Source: Heliomarina baculiformis
GTDB lineage: Bacteria > Pseudomonadota > Alphaproteobacteria > Rhodobacterales > Rhodobacteraceae
Reading direction: 5' to 3'
Length of the DNA: 64,000 nucleotides
Assembly: GCF_019966545.1 (NCBI RefSeq)
Contig: NZ_JAIMIC010000007.1
Coordinates: 186,001 to 250,000, forward strand
Both the position numbers and the translations under genes were made by a program. The notes under the pieces are model-generated. The model did no database searches. It was not told the origin of the DNA and saw only the letters and a program-made list of their open reading frames with translations. Numbering within the stretch: the first letter of the stretch is position 1; each line of letters opens with the position of its first letter. Shown here one piece after another: positions 56,579 to 64,000 of this stretch.

Positions 56579-57408
56579 CGCAGGAAAAGATACCGCTGGC
56601 GGGCGTGATCGGTTCGCCGATTGCCCATTCGCGTTCTCCGCTGCTCCACCACCACTGGCTCAGGTCGCTTGGTATCAAGGGTCACTATATCCCTATGGAC
56701 GTGGCTCAAGCAGATCTCGAAACCGTGGTACGCGCCCTGCCGAAGATGGGGTTTGTCGGCGTGAACATTACCCTGCCTCACAAGGAAACGGTGATGCGCA
56801 TCGCCGACCAGATCACCGACAGGGCCACGGTAATAGGTGCCGCCAACACTCTTATCTTCCGCAAGGATGGCATCATCCACGCAGATAACACCGATGGCTA
56901 TGGGTTCATCGAAAACCTGAAGCATGGCGCACCTGATTGGGCGCCTAGGGAAGCTCCAACGCTGGTTCTTGGCGCTGGTGGCGCAGCGCGTGCCATTGTT
57001 GCGGCTTTGGCCGATGCAGGCGTTCCGGAAATCATTCTTGCCAACCGAACCCGCGTCCGTGCCGAAAAGCTGCGTGATGATTTCGGCCAGCGGATCAGGG
57101 TAGTCGATTGGGTTCAGGTCGGCAATTACATGGATGAGCCGAACCTGCTGGTTAATACAACTGTGCTTGGGATGACCGGCAAACCGGAGCTGCGCATTTC
57201 CCTCGATCGGTTGAGCGCGGATACGGTCGTGACGGATATCGTCTATAATCCTCTGGAAACAGCCTTGCTCCAGCGGGCGAAACAGATCGGCTGTACCACG
57301 GTCGATGGGCTCGGAATGTTGATTTACCAAGGTCTTCCAGGGTTTGAACGCTGGTTCGGCCAAAGACCGGTCATAGATGAAACGACCAGGGCGGCCATTC
57401 TGGCATGA
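56575..57408 (+). CDS. aroE: Shikimate dehydrogenase
   Basis: 277 residues. It reduces 3-dehydroshikimate to shikimate with NADPH in aromatic amino acid synthesis. The substrate motif [16 protein letters not shown] (about 13-28), the NITLPHKE loop with catalytic Lys, the GAANT motif, the nucleotide-binding GAGGAARAI (about 125-133) and [15 protein letters not shown] are all visible. Overlaps maf by four bases (ATGA) and coaE by four. Confidence 0.96.
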   Translation: MTQEKIPLAGVIGSPIAHSRSPLLHHHWLRSLGIKGHYIPMDVAQADLETVVRALPKMGFVGVNITLPHKETVMRIADQITDRATVIGAANTLIFRKDGIIHADNTDGYGFIENLKHGAPDWAPREAPTLVLGAGGAARAIVAALADAGVPEIILANRTRVRAEKLRDDFGQRIRVVDWVQVGNYMDEPNLLVNTTVLGMTGKPELRISLDRLSADTVVTDIVYNPLETALLQRAKQIGCTTVDGLGMLIYQGLPGFERWFGQRPVIDETTRAAILA

Positions 57409-57998
57409 GTTTTCTGCTTGGTCTGACTGGCTCTATCGGTATGGGCAAAACATCAACTGCCAAGCTGTTTCGCCAGTTGGGCTGCGATGTCTGGGACGCG
57501 GATGCGGCTGTTCACCGTTTATATGCGCGTGACGGTGCGGCTGTTGAACCGATGTCCCGCGTGTTTCCCGCGGCGATAATCGATGGTGCTGTCGACCGCG
57601 GACAGCTAAAGGCGATCATTGCAAAGGATCCGTCAGCCATCAAAGAGATCGAGAAAATCGTCCATCCGCTGGTTGCAAAAGACCGCGAAGAGTTCAAGAA
57701 AACGGCGACGTCCGATATTGTGGTATTCGATATTCCCCTGATTTTCGAAACCGGAGGGCAAAGCAAGCTAGATGCAGTTGCCTGTGTGTCCGTAGATGCG
57801 GAGACTCAGGAAAAACGGGTTCTGGAACGCGGCACGATGACGCGCGATCAGTTCCTGATGATCCGAGAAAAGCAAATGCCGGATGCGGAGAAGCGAAAGC
57901 TTGCAGATTACTTGATCGAAACGGACACGCCCGAACATGCTCTTGCGCAGGTTCAAGCCATCATAAACGACATCAGAAGCAAGGTGAGCCATGCGTGA
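57405..57998 (+). CDS. coaE: Dephospho-CoA kinase
   Basis: 197 residues. It phosphorylates dephospho-CoA, the last step of CoA synthesis. The P-loop GSIGMGKTSTAK is at about 9-20, followed by the DADAAVHRLY motif and VFDIPLIFETGG. It overlaps aroE by four bases and dnaQ by eight. Confidence 0.95.
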   Translation: MSFLLGLTGSIGMGKTSTAKLFRQLGCDVWDADAAVHRLYARDGAAVEPMSRVFPAAIIDGAVDRGQLKAIIAKDPSAIKEIEKIVHPLVAKDREEFKKTATSDIVVFDIPLIFETGGQSKLDAVACVSVDAETQEKRVLERGTMTRDQFLMIREKQMPDAEKRKLADYLIETDTPEHALAQVQAIINDIRSKVSHA

Positions 57999-58677
57999 AA
58001 TCGTGCTCGATACCGAAACCACGGGATTTGACCCCGAAGGCGGCGACCGGATTGTCGAAATCGGGGGCGTCGAACTTTATAACCACGTGGCGACGGGCCG
58101 TACCTATCACCAGTACATCAACCCTGAACGCGACATGCCCGAAGACGCCTTCAAGGTTCACGGACTTGGCAATGAGTTCCTTGCGGACAAACCGAAATTC
58201 GCCGAAATCGGTCAGGCATTTCTTGATTTTGTCGGCGATGCCAAGCTTATCATCCACAATGCCTCCTTCGACATGAAGTTTCTGAATGCCGAGTTGAAGT
58301 GGATGAACTTGCCTTTGTTGCCACTCGATCAGGCTATTGATACGCTGGCCATAGCGCGCAAGAAGTTTCCCGGCTCGCCCGCCTCTCTCGATGCCCTTTG
58401 TCGCCGTTTCGGTATCAACAACGACGCCCGTACCCTGCACGGCGCTTTGCTCGACTCCGAAATCCTTGCCGAAGTTTATCTTGAACTGATTGGTGGCCGG
58501 CAGCCTGATTTTGCACTCTCAACGGCACAAACCGGTTCTGCAACGCAGGTGTCCGAAAACTGGCGCCCGGTTCCACGCCCCGAGCCTCTTCCACCCCGGC
58601 TGACCGAGGCGGAAAAGGCAGCTCATAATGAATTCATTGCCCAACTGGGCGAAAACCCGCTTTGGTTACGCGGATAA
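57991..58677 (+). CDS. dnaQ: DNA polymerase III epsilon subunit (3'-5' exonuclease)
   Basis: 228 residues. It is the proofreading subunit of the replicative polymerase. The DEDDh exonuclease motifs are DTETTGFDPE (about 7-16), HNASFDMKFL (about 88-97), and HGALLDSEILAEVY with the catalytic His and Asp (about 151-164). A C-terminal tail should bind the polymerase alpha subunit. It ends the maf-aroE-coaE-dnaQ run; secB converges five bases later. Confidence 0.95.
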   Translation: MREIVLDTETTGFDPEGGDRIVEIGGVELYNHVATGRTYHQYINPERDMPEDAFKVHGLGNEFLADKPKFAEIGQAFLDFVGDAKLIIHNASFDMKFLNAELKWMNLPLLPLDQAIDTLAIARKKFPGSPASLDALCRRFGINNDARTLHGALLDSEILAEVYLELIGGRQPDFALSTAQTGSATQVSENWRPVPRPEPLPPRLTEAEKAAHNEFIAQLGENPLWLRG

Positions 58678-58681
58678 GACC

Positions 58682-59185
58682 TTATGCGTCAGCGGCTGGC
58701 GCTGCGCCTTCGCCCTGAGCAGCCTGGCGACGGGCCAGCTCGGAACGATAGATCTGAACGAAGTCGATATTTTCGAGGTTCAGCGGCGGGTAGCCACCGT
58801 CACGGGTCACATCACTGACGATGCGGCGCAAGAACGGGAACAGCATACGGGGGCATTCGATCAGCAGGAACGGGTGAAGCTGTTCCTCCGGAACGCCCTG
58901 AATGCGGAATACGCCAACATAATCGATTTCCAGCAGAAACAGCTGCTCGCCGCCGTCCTTGGCCTTGGATTCGATATTCAGCTTGATCATGACTTCGTAC
59001 TGATTATCGGTCGGACGCTTTTTCGCATCCAGATTGACCTGAACGCTGATGTCCGGATTGACCTGACCCGTTGCGCCTTTCTGGGCCATGACGTTTTCAA
59101 AGGACAGATCGCGGACGAACTGCCCAAGAATATTCATCTGTACTGCGGGTTGTTGCGCGGTATCGGCTGCACCGTTCTCGGCCAT
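58682..59185 (-). CDS. secB: Protein-export chaperone SecB
   Basis: 167 residues. SecB keeps preproteins unfolded and hands them to SecA, whose C-terminal zinc motif is present at 4092-6812. The family core shows QMNILGQFVRDLSFENV, NPDISVQVNLDAK, and the ECPRMLFPFLRRIVSDVTRDGGYPPL region. A CAGGAG site precedes the ATG. It follows fxsA (56-base gap). Confidence 0.95.
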   Translation of the reverse strand: MAENGAADTAQQPAVQMNILGQFVRDLSFENVMAQKGATGQVNPDISVQVNLDAKKRPTDNQYEVMIKLNIESKAKDGGEQLFLLEIDYVGVFRIQGVPEEQLHPFLLIECPRMLFPFLRRIVSDVTRDGGYPPLNLENIDFVQIYRSELARRQAAQGEGAAPAADA

Positions 59186-59241
59186 ATTGCGAGCTCCTGA
59201 AACAAAACTTTGCCGCTGCTTACCAGCTTGAGACTCTTATC

Positions 59242-59760
59242 TCAATGCTGCTCCGAATGTCTGTCGCTGCCGTGCTCGACCCATCCCGAGTTACCTTTAG
59301 GCTTGTTGCTGGTCGGAGAAACCTCTTCGTATTCCCCGTCAATGACGTCGCCCCTGCCGGGATACTCGCGCTGGTGCGCGTTCCTAGTCTGCGATCCCAT
59401 CTGAAACGTCTGAACATTAATGCGTTTTCGAAGAAAGCGGAAAACGGCGACCCGCACCGAAGGGACGAGCAGGGCAAATCCAACCGCGTCGGTGAAAAAG
59501 CCGGGGGTCAGTAGCAGCGCGCCCGAAAACAGGATCATCGCGCCATGCGCTAAGGGCTCAGTCGGGTCATTCAGTTCTGAAAAAGAACGGCTCAGCTGCG
59601 CAAGCGCCATCCGTCCCTGGGTCTTGACCAGCCATGTACCCAGAATAGCTGTTATGATCACGATCCCAAGAGTTGGCCACAGCCCGATCAGACCGCCAAC
59701 CTGAATAAACAGGGCAATTTCAATAATCGGGACCATCAAGAAGGCCAAAAACAGATACAT
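59242..59760 (-). CDS. fxsA: FxsA family membrane protein
   Basis: 172 residues. The FxsA domain at the N-terminus has several membrane helices (MYLFLAFLMVPIIEIALFIQVGGLIG, and LTPGFFTDAVGFALLVPSVR). The C-terminus is cytoplasmic and polar. FxsA in E. coli affects phage exclusion by the F plasmid; a general function is not known. It is divergent from the Tim44-domain gene. Confidence 0.88.
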   Translation of the reverse strand: MYLFLAFLMVPIIEIALFIQVGGLIGLWPTLGIVIITAILGTWLVKTQGRMALAQLSRSFSELNDPTEPLAHGAMILFSGALLLTPGFFTDAVGFALLVPSVRVAVFRFLRKRINVQTFQMGSQTRNAHQREYPGRGDVIDGEYEEVSPTSNKPKGNSGWVEHGSDRHSEQH

Positions 59761-59864
59761 AGGCTCGTTCCTTATTATGCTCGGCGGTGGACTTGGACCT
59801 AGCCAACCCCTACATAGGGCTTTGACCGCAGCTTACAAAGCCCGACGCCTGAAACGAGGTACAA

Positions 59865-60521
59865 ATGAATTCGCCCCTGATCCAGCTTCTGGTCCTGGCC
59901 GGCATTGCCATATTCCTGATTTTGCGCCTCAAAAGCGTTCTCGGGACACGTGAGGGCTTTGAAAAACCTCCCGTAACCAACCAGTCGGCCAAATCGTCGC
60001 GGCCGGATTTCGAGGTAATCGAAGGTGGTCCTGACCACGACATTACCGATCATGTGGATCCCGATAGCGACGCGGCCAAGGAGTTGGCGGCGATGAAACG
60101 GGTTGAGCCGGCCTTTTCACTGACCGATTTCATTCAGGGCGCTCGTGGCGCTTATGAAATGATCGTGATGGGTTTCGAACGCGGCAACCTTGATGAAATT
60201 CAGCCCTATCTGGCCGAAGACGTGTTTGAAACCTTCGTCAGTGTCGTGTCCGACCGTGAAGACAAGGGTCTCAAGATCACCGCTGAATTCATCGGGATCC
60301 GCGAAACCCGGGTTCAGGAGGTCAACTTTGACCGCGCCACCAATCGGGCAGAAATCACCATGCGTTTTGTTGGCGAACTGACCTCCGTCGTGCGCGACGA
60401 GGGTGGCGATATCATCGAGGGCAGCGAAACCACCGCCAAGCGTCAGAAAGACAGTTGGACCTTCGCCCGCACCATGGGTGAAGACGATCCGAACTGGTTG
60501 CTGGTCGCCACGGACGCATGA
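59865..60521 (+). CDS. Tim44-domain protein
   Basis: 218 residues: a single N-terminal membrane helix (about 5-22), a linker, then a Tim44-like domain (about 85-215: DFIQGARGAYEMIVMGFERGNLDEIQPYL). The family is homologous to the mitochondrial import motor subunit; bacterial members are inner-membrane anchored and of uncertain role, one proposed as an adaptor. It overlaps mltA by four bases (ATGA). Confidence 0.88.
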   Translation: MNSPLIQLLVLAGIAIFLILRLKSVLGTREGFEKPPVTNQSAKSSRPDFEVIEGGPDHDITDHVDPDSDAAKELAAMKRVEPAFSLTDFIQGARGAYEMIVMGFERGNLDEIQPYLAEDVFETFVSVVSDREDKGLKITAEFIGIRETRVQEVNFDRATNRAEITMRFVGELTSVVRDEGGDIIEGSETTAKRQKDSWTFARTMGEDDPNWLLVATDA

Positions 60522-61558
60522 TTGCGGTCCTGCGCGCGATATGCATGGCGGGCGCGATGATGGCCGCCCCCGGCGCGCAGGCTGAGATCACCCATAAAGT
60601 CGTTCCCTTCGAAGAACTTGATGGGTGGTCTGAGGATAATCACAGGGATGCGTTCGCCGCTTTCCTGACCACCTGTACCGATCTAAAAGATCCGGACTGG
60701 CTGTCTATTTGCGCCGTCGCCCAGAGCAACACGGACGGCAATCCGAAATCTTTCTTCGAACTCTTCTTTCGTCCTGTCCTGATCGAAGACGGCGGCAATT
60801 CGCTGTTCACCGGGTACTTCGAACCCGAACTCGAAGGGTCGCGCCACCCGACACCACGGTTCCGGTATCCGCTCTACAAAATGCCGCCCGAAGCGAAAAA
60901 CGCGAACCCTTGGTTGTCACGGGAAGAGATTTTTTCGTCCGGCGTGCTCGACAATCGTGGGCTTGAGATTGCGTGGGTCGATGACCCGGTCGAACTCTTC
61001 TTTCTCCAGATTCAGGGGTCGGGCCGTATCCGCCTCCAGAACGGAGAATCCCTGCGCGTCGGATATGGCGGCGCCAATGGTCACCCATATCGGTCCATCG
61101 GTGTCGAATTGGTCCGTCGCGGTATCTATGATGCCCACCAAGTCAGCGCCCAGGTCATCAAGAACTGGGTGAAACGGAATCCCGAGGCTGGACGAGATCT
61201 GCTCTACCATAACCCGTCTTATGTTTTCTTTCGGGAGATCAGCAAGGTAGCCGCCCACCTCGGGCCGCTTGGCGCGATGAACAGATCGGTTACAGCCATG
61301 CGCAGTCTCGCGGTAGATCCACAGTTCACGCCGCTCGGCGCGCCGGTATGGCTTGAAAAGGATGGGGAAAATCCGATCCGGCGCTTGATGGTGGCGCAAG
61401 ACACCGGCTCAGCGATAAAGGGCGCCCAGCGCGCAGATGTTTTCTTTGGCACCGGCGATGCGGCGGGAGAAGCCGCCGGCAGGCTCCGCGACCCAGGCCG
61501 CATGCTCGTTTTGCTTCCCATTCAACGCGCCTATGCGCTGGCTACGGATGGCGTCTGA
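60518..61558 (+). CDS. mltA: Membrane-bound lytic murein transglycosylase A
   Basis: 346 residues with a signal peptide (about 1-22, ending AQA). MltA cleaves peptidoglycan glycan strands, giving 1,6-anhydro-MurNAc ends. Visible are TGYFEPELEGSR, the VELFFLQIQGSGRIRL region, and the C-terminal 3D domain VAQDTGSAIKGAQRADVFFGTG with the catalytic Asp. No lipobox is evident, so it may be soluble in the periplasm. Overlaps the next gene by one base. Confidence 0.94.
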   Translation: MIAVLRAICMAGAMMAAPGAQAEITHKVVPFEELDGWSEDNHRDAFAAFLTTCTDLKDPDWLSICAVAQSNTDGNPKSFFELFFRPVLIEDGGNSLFTGYFEPELEGSRHPTPRFRYPLYKMPPEAKNANPWLSREEIFSSGVLDNRGLEIAWVDDPVELFFLQIQGSGRIRLQNGESLRVGYGGANGHPYRSIGVELVRRGIYDAHQVSAQVIKNWVKRNPEAGRDLLYHNPSYVFFREISKVAAHLGPLGAMNRSVTAMRSLAVDPQFTPLGAPVWLEKDGENPIRRLMVAQDTGSAIKGAQRADVFFGTGDAAGEAAGRLRDPGRMLVLLPIQRAYALATDGV

Positions 61559-62118
61559 TGAAACGCCGTCGGCTCAGCCAGGAAGAAATCGAGCTATGGA
61601 ACAAGGTGGTTTCAAAGGCTCAAAAAATGCATCCCGAGCAGACGGTTTTCAAACCCGCCGAAACGAAGCCTGTGGTGACGAAAGCGTCATCGAACCAATC
61701 ACCCTCGCGGCCTGCTCCGCCGCGTCCAGCAGCCCAGCCAAAACCACTTTCCCCGCCCCCTGTCGCGCCGATGAACATGGACCGAAAGGCTTTCGGGCGC
61801 ATGAAACGAGGCAAACTGGTCCCCGAGGCGCGGATCGATCTGCATGGCATGACGCTCGATCAGGCCCATCCGGCTCTTACGCGTTTCATTCTTGGCGCTC
61901 AGTCCTCTGGCAAGCGTCTTGTTCTGGTCATCACCGGCAAGGGCAAGATGGGAGAAGATAACTTTCTTGTTTCCCGGCAGAGAGGCGTTCTGAAACGACA
62001 GGTTCCCCACTGGCTCCAGATGTCACCCCTGTCTCAGGCAGTGCAACAGGTCAGCCCGGCGCATATTCGCCACGGCGGCGACGGCGCACTGTACGTCTAT
62101 CTGCGCAGGCAACGCTAA
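61558..62118 (+). CDS. Smr-domain protein (DNA endonuclease-like)
   Basis: 186 residues. A basic, proline-rich N-terminal half (about 25-75) is followed by a Smr domain (about 90-186: RIDLHGMTLDQAH, LVLVITGKGK, and HGGDGALYVYLRR). Smr domains, found at the end of MutS2 and as free proteins, nick DNA or RNA. The family name includes MutS, but no mismatch-binding part is present here. It is the last gene of the tim44-mltA-smr run, and its stop overlaps the convergent MFS stop (CTAA). Confidence 0.9.
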   Translation: MKRRRLSQEEIELWNKVVSKAQKMHPEQTVFKPAETKPVVTKASSNQSPSRPAPPRPAAQPKPLSPPPVAPMNMDRKAFGRMKRGKLVPEARIDLHGMTLDQAHPALTRFILGAQSSGKRLVLVITGKGKMGEDNFLVSRQRGVLKRQVPHWLQMSPLSQAVQQVSPAHIRHGGDGALYVYLRRQR

Positions 62119-63335
62119 GCGCTGCTTAGCCTGGCTTTGTTTCTTCGGACGCCGATGTTCATGCACAATGTCGTAAGCAGGAAATAGGCCGATACGCCGA
62201 GGAATTGTGTCTCTAACCCGATACCCTGATCGATCATGACCCCTGTAATGCCGGGTCCAATAGCAGATCCAAGCACCATGACGGCAGCGGCCATTGCCTT
62301 GATCGATCCAATATTGGCCGTGCCGTAGAACTCTGCCCAGAAAGCATTTGGAACTGTCGTGTTCGCGCCTGTTGTCATCGCCATGAAGAACAACCCGAGG
62401 AGTACGACGGGAAGACTTTCAGAAACACCGAAAACGGCAAATGCAACCACCATCGGCAATTGAAAGAACGGAATGATACGGGCCGTCCCCAAACGGTCCA
62501 GCAGCCAGCCCGATATGATCATCGAGCCGACACCGAAGGCTGTGTAGAACGGAAAGAGAGCAACAAGCTCCACGTGGTCCCATCCATTGATCTCGGCGAA
62601 ATGGACCTGATGAAAAAAGAACGCCGTATTGAAGGCGGACGGACCCAGCAAGGCCGGTACCATGAACCAGAACAGGGAATGCCTGAGCGCCTGATTGCGG
62701 GTCCAGTGACGTCCATCCATGCCGAGCGAGGATTCAGATTGAAGCATACTTTGCGGCGTTCGCTCATTCTGCAGGGCCGCCATCAGCACCGGGATCGATA
62801 TCAGACAGATCAGGGCGGCGATGATCCAGAGATAATGCCAGTTCATCACGCTCATCAAGCTCACGAAGATCACCGGCAAACAGGCTTCGCCAATGGAAAA
62901 CCCAAGCGAAGCGATGGAGAGCGCGCGGCCACGCCGAGCGAGGAACCAACGGCTCATGGCGACGACGGCCAGATGGCTGGTCATGCCTTGCCCGAAAAAA
63001 CGCAGGCCGAAAATTACAATTGGCAGGAAAGCGGCAAACGGGTTGAATGACATTAGCAGACAAGCCGAGGCAAGACCCGAGAGGATGAGCGGACCAAGAA
63101 CGCGAACTCTGAACAGGTCCGTTAGTCCGCCTGCCCAGATCATGACTATCGCGGAAATTGACGTCCCGAGCGTATAGATCCCGCCCCACTGCCCGTGGCT
63201 CAACCCGAATTCACCGCGGATTTCACCGGAGAAAACCGAGATGAAAAAGGTCTGCCCGAAGCTGGACAGGAAGGTCAGAAGCCCCCCTGCCCCGAGCCAG
63301 AGCAAATTTTGTCGAAAGAACGCCGAAAACACCAT
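62115..63335 (-). CDS. MFS transporter
   Basis: 406 residues with about 12 membrane segments in two halves. The loop between helices 2 and 3 has GGLTDLFRVRVLG, a degenerate motif A. There is a large central loop (about 200-225). Substrate unknown; no neighbour suggests one. Convergent with the Smr gene and followed upstream by hslU in the same direction. Confidence 0.85.
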   Translation of the reverse strand: MVFSAFFRQNLLWLGAGGLLTFLSSFGQTFFISVFSGEIRGEFGLSHGQWGGIYTLGTSISAIVMIWAGGLTDLFRVRVLGPLILSGLASACLLMSFNPFAAFLPIVIFGLRFFGQGMTSHLAVVAMSRWFLARRGRALSIASLGFSIGEACLPVIFVSLMSVMNWHYLWIIAALICLISIPVLMAALQNERTPQSMLQSESSLGMDGRHWTRNQALRHSLFWFMVPALLGPSAFNTAFFFHQVHFAEINGWDHVELVALFPFYTAFGVGSMIISGWLLDRLGTARIIPFFQLPMVVAFAVFGVSESLPVVLLGLFFMAMTTGANTTVPNAFWAEFYGTANIGSIKAMAAAVMVLGSAIGPGITGVMIDQGIGLETQFLGVSAYFLLTTLCMNIGVRRNKARLSSA

Positions 63336-63383
63336 CCGGATGAAGTGACCGAGGTGTCGCCGTCAGGCAAGCGAATTCTTGGA

Positions 63384-63400
63384 CAGGCGGACACCGCCTG
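63384..63400 (-). terminator. Hairpin after hslU
   Basis: CAGGCGG (63384-63390) and CCGCCTG (63394-63400) form a perfect 7-bp stem with a 3-base loop, 10 bases past the hslU stop. There is no T-run, so it may be a structural element or a Rho-assisted stop. Confidence 0.35.
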
Positions 63401-63409
63401 CCCTGTCTG

Positions 63410-64000
63410 TTAAAGGACGTAGCGACTTATATCAGCCGAACGGGTAAGTTCGCCGAGGTTTTTCTCTACGAAATCAGCGTCGACCGTGATTTCCTCACCC
63501 GCCCTGTCGGGCGCGGTAAAGGACAGCTCCTCGAAGACCCGCTCCATCACCGTATAAAGCCGCCGGGCCCCGATGTTTTCAACCGACTTGTTCACGTCGG
63601 CTGCGATCTTGGCCAGCGCAGCGATGCCTTCCGGCGTAAAGGATACCTTTACGCTCTCGGTCCCCATGAGCGCGGTATATTGCAGGGTAAGCGCATTGTC
63701 GGTTTCCGTCAGGATCCGCACGAAATCTTCTTCGGTGAGTGCGCGCAGCTCGACCCGGATGGGCAGACGACCCTGAAGTTCCGGCAGCAGATCCGAAGGT
63801 TTCGCAATATGGAACGCCCCTGAGGCGATGAACAGGATATGATCGGTCTTGACCGGGCCGTATTTCGTGCTGATGGTCGTGCCCTCGATCAAGGGCAAGA
63901 GATCGCGCTGAACGCCCTCGCGGCTTACATCCCCTCCCCGTGCGTCGGAGCGTGCGCACACCTTGTCGATTTCATCCAAAAAAACGATGCCGTTCTGTTC
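63410..64000 (-). CDS. hslU: HslU, ATPase subunit of the HslUV protease, C-terminal part (cut by window edge)
   Basis: The frame continues past the right edge, so only the last about 196 residues are seen. They include the Walker B FLDEIDK, the [37 protein letters not shown] region, the sensor motif [14 protein letters not shown], and the typical C-terminus [17 protein letters not shown] ending ISRYVL. HslU unfolds substrates for the HslV peptidase; hslV is probably just outside the window. Confidence 0.95.
   Translation of the reverse strand, partial: EQNGIVFLDEIDKVCARSDARGGDVSREGVQRDLLPLIEGTTISTKYGPVKTDHILFIASGAFHIAKPSDLLPELQGRLPIRVELRALTEEDFVRILTETDNALTLQYTALMGTESVKVSFTPEGIAALAKIAADVNKSVENIGARRLYTVMERVFEELSFTAPDRAGEEITVDADFVEKNLGELTRSADISRYVL

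Noticed and set aside
62114-62130. Terminator at the smr/MFS overlap (GCTAAG-CGCTG-CTTAGC)
   Set aside because: The stem is only 6 bp, lies within coding sequence of both genes and lacks a T-run directly after it.
1-64000. tRNA, rRNA, CRISPR, insertion sequences or prophage
   Set aside because: Read through the intergenic gaps and saw no cloverleaf-like, repeat-spacer or transposase-type sequence; the gaps are short and explained by the features listed.

Overview
The window reads as about 64 kb of a chromosome from a marine-type alphaproteobacterium, most likely order Rhodobacterales (Roseobacter-like). The grounds are the mnmE-mnmG-rsmG-parA-parB block beside rho and hemJ, alphaproteobacterial families (HemJ, SecB, a Tim44-domain protein, an NDUFAF5-like protein, a YlxR/L7Ae protein in the nusA-infB operon), moderately high GC, and very tight gene packing with many ATGA or TGATG overlaps. 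I saw no rRNA, tRNA, CRISPR array, insertion sequence or prophage. Nearly all of it is core housekeeping DNA.

Layout. 0-4 kb: end of dnaJ, radC, and a minus-strand pair of envelope genes of unclear role. 4-9.5 kb: secA, divergent from a ppiC-like/argJ/mutT operon. 9.5-15.4 kb: an AT-rich gap with an unannotated 44-codon gene, then the rimP-nusA-ylxR-infB operon, whose leader carries an apparent intrinsic terminator just before the rimP start. 15.4-26.9 kb: a short solute-binding protein, pip, ubiG, a Ca2+/Na+ exchanger, a comF-grxC-nitrilase-marR run, an NDUFAF5-like gene, hemH, a small membrane protein, two L,D-transpeptidases around a CAP lipoprotein, and an RNA methyltransferase. 27-34 kb: a two-gene ABC exporter with a possible 8-codon leader ORF, then cca, two NUDIX genes and hslO. 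34-45.6 kb: a REC-PP2C phosphatase divergent from an Hpt protein, argG, a sulfotransferase-like gene, periplasmic msrA, maeB, mutS, grpE and hrcA. 45.7-48.2 kb: rph-rdgB-hemW.

The most informative part is 48-59 kb. Two perfect 16-bp parS palindromes lie inside rsmG and across the mnmG translation start, next to parAB. Between hemJ (leftward) and maf (rightward) is a 407-bp AT-rich gap with two consensus DnaA boxes. Around that gap, parB through hemJ all point left and maf-aroE-coaE-dnaQ all point right. I infer that 55572-55978 holds the chromosomal origin (oriC). To its right follow secB, fxsA, a Tim44-domain gene, mltA, a Smr gene, an MFS transporter and the end of hslU.

The strongest leads are the oriC/parS organisation, the rimP leader attenuator candidate, the hidden 44-codon gene, and the short leader ORF before the ABC exporter. 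All are sequence-level inferences; no database search was run.
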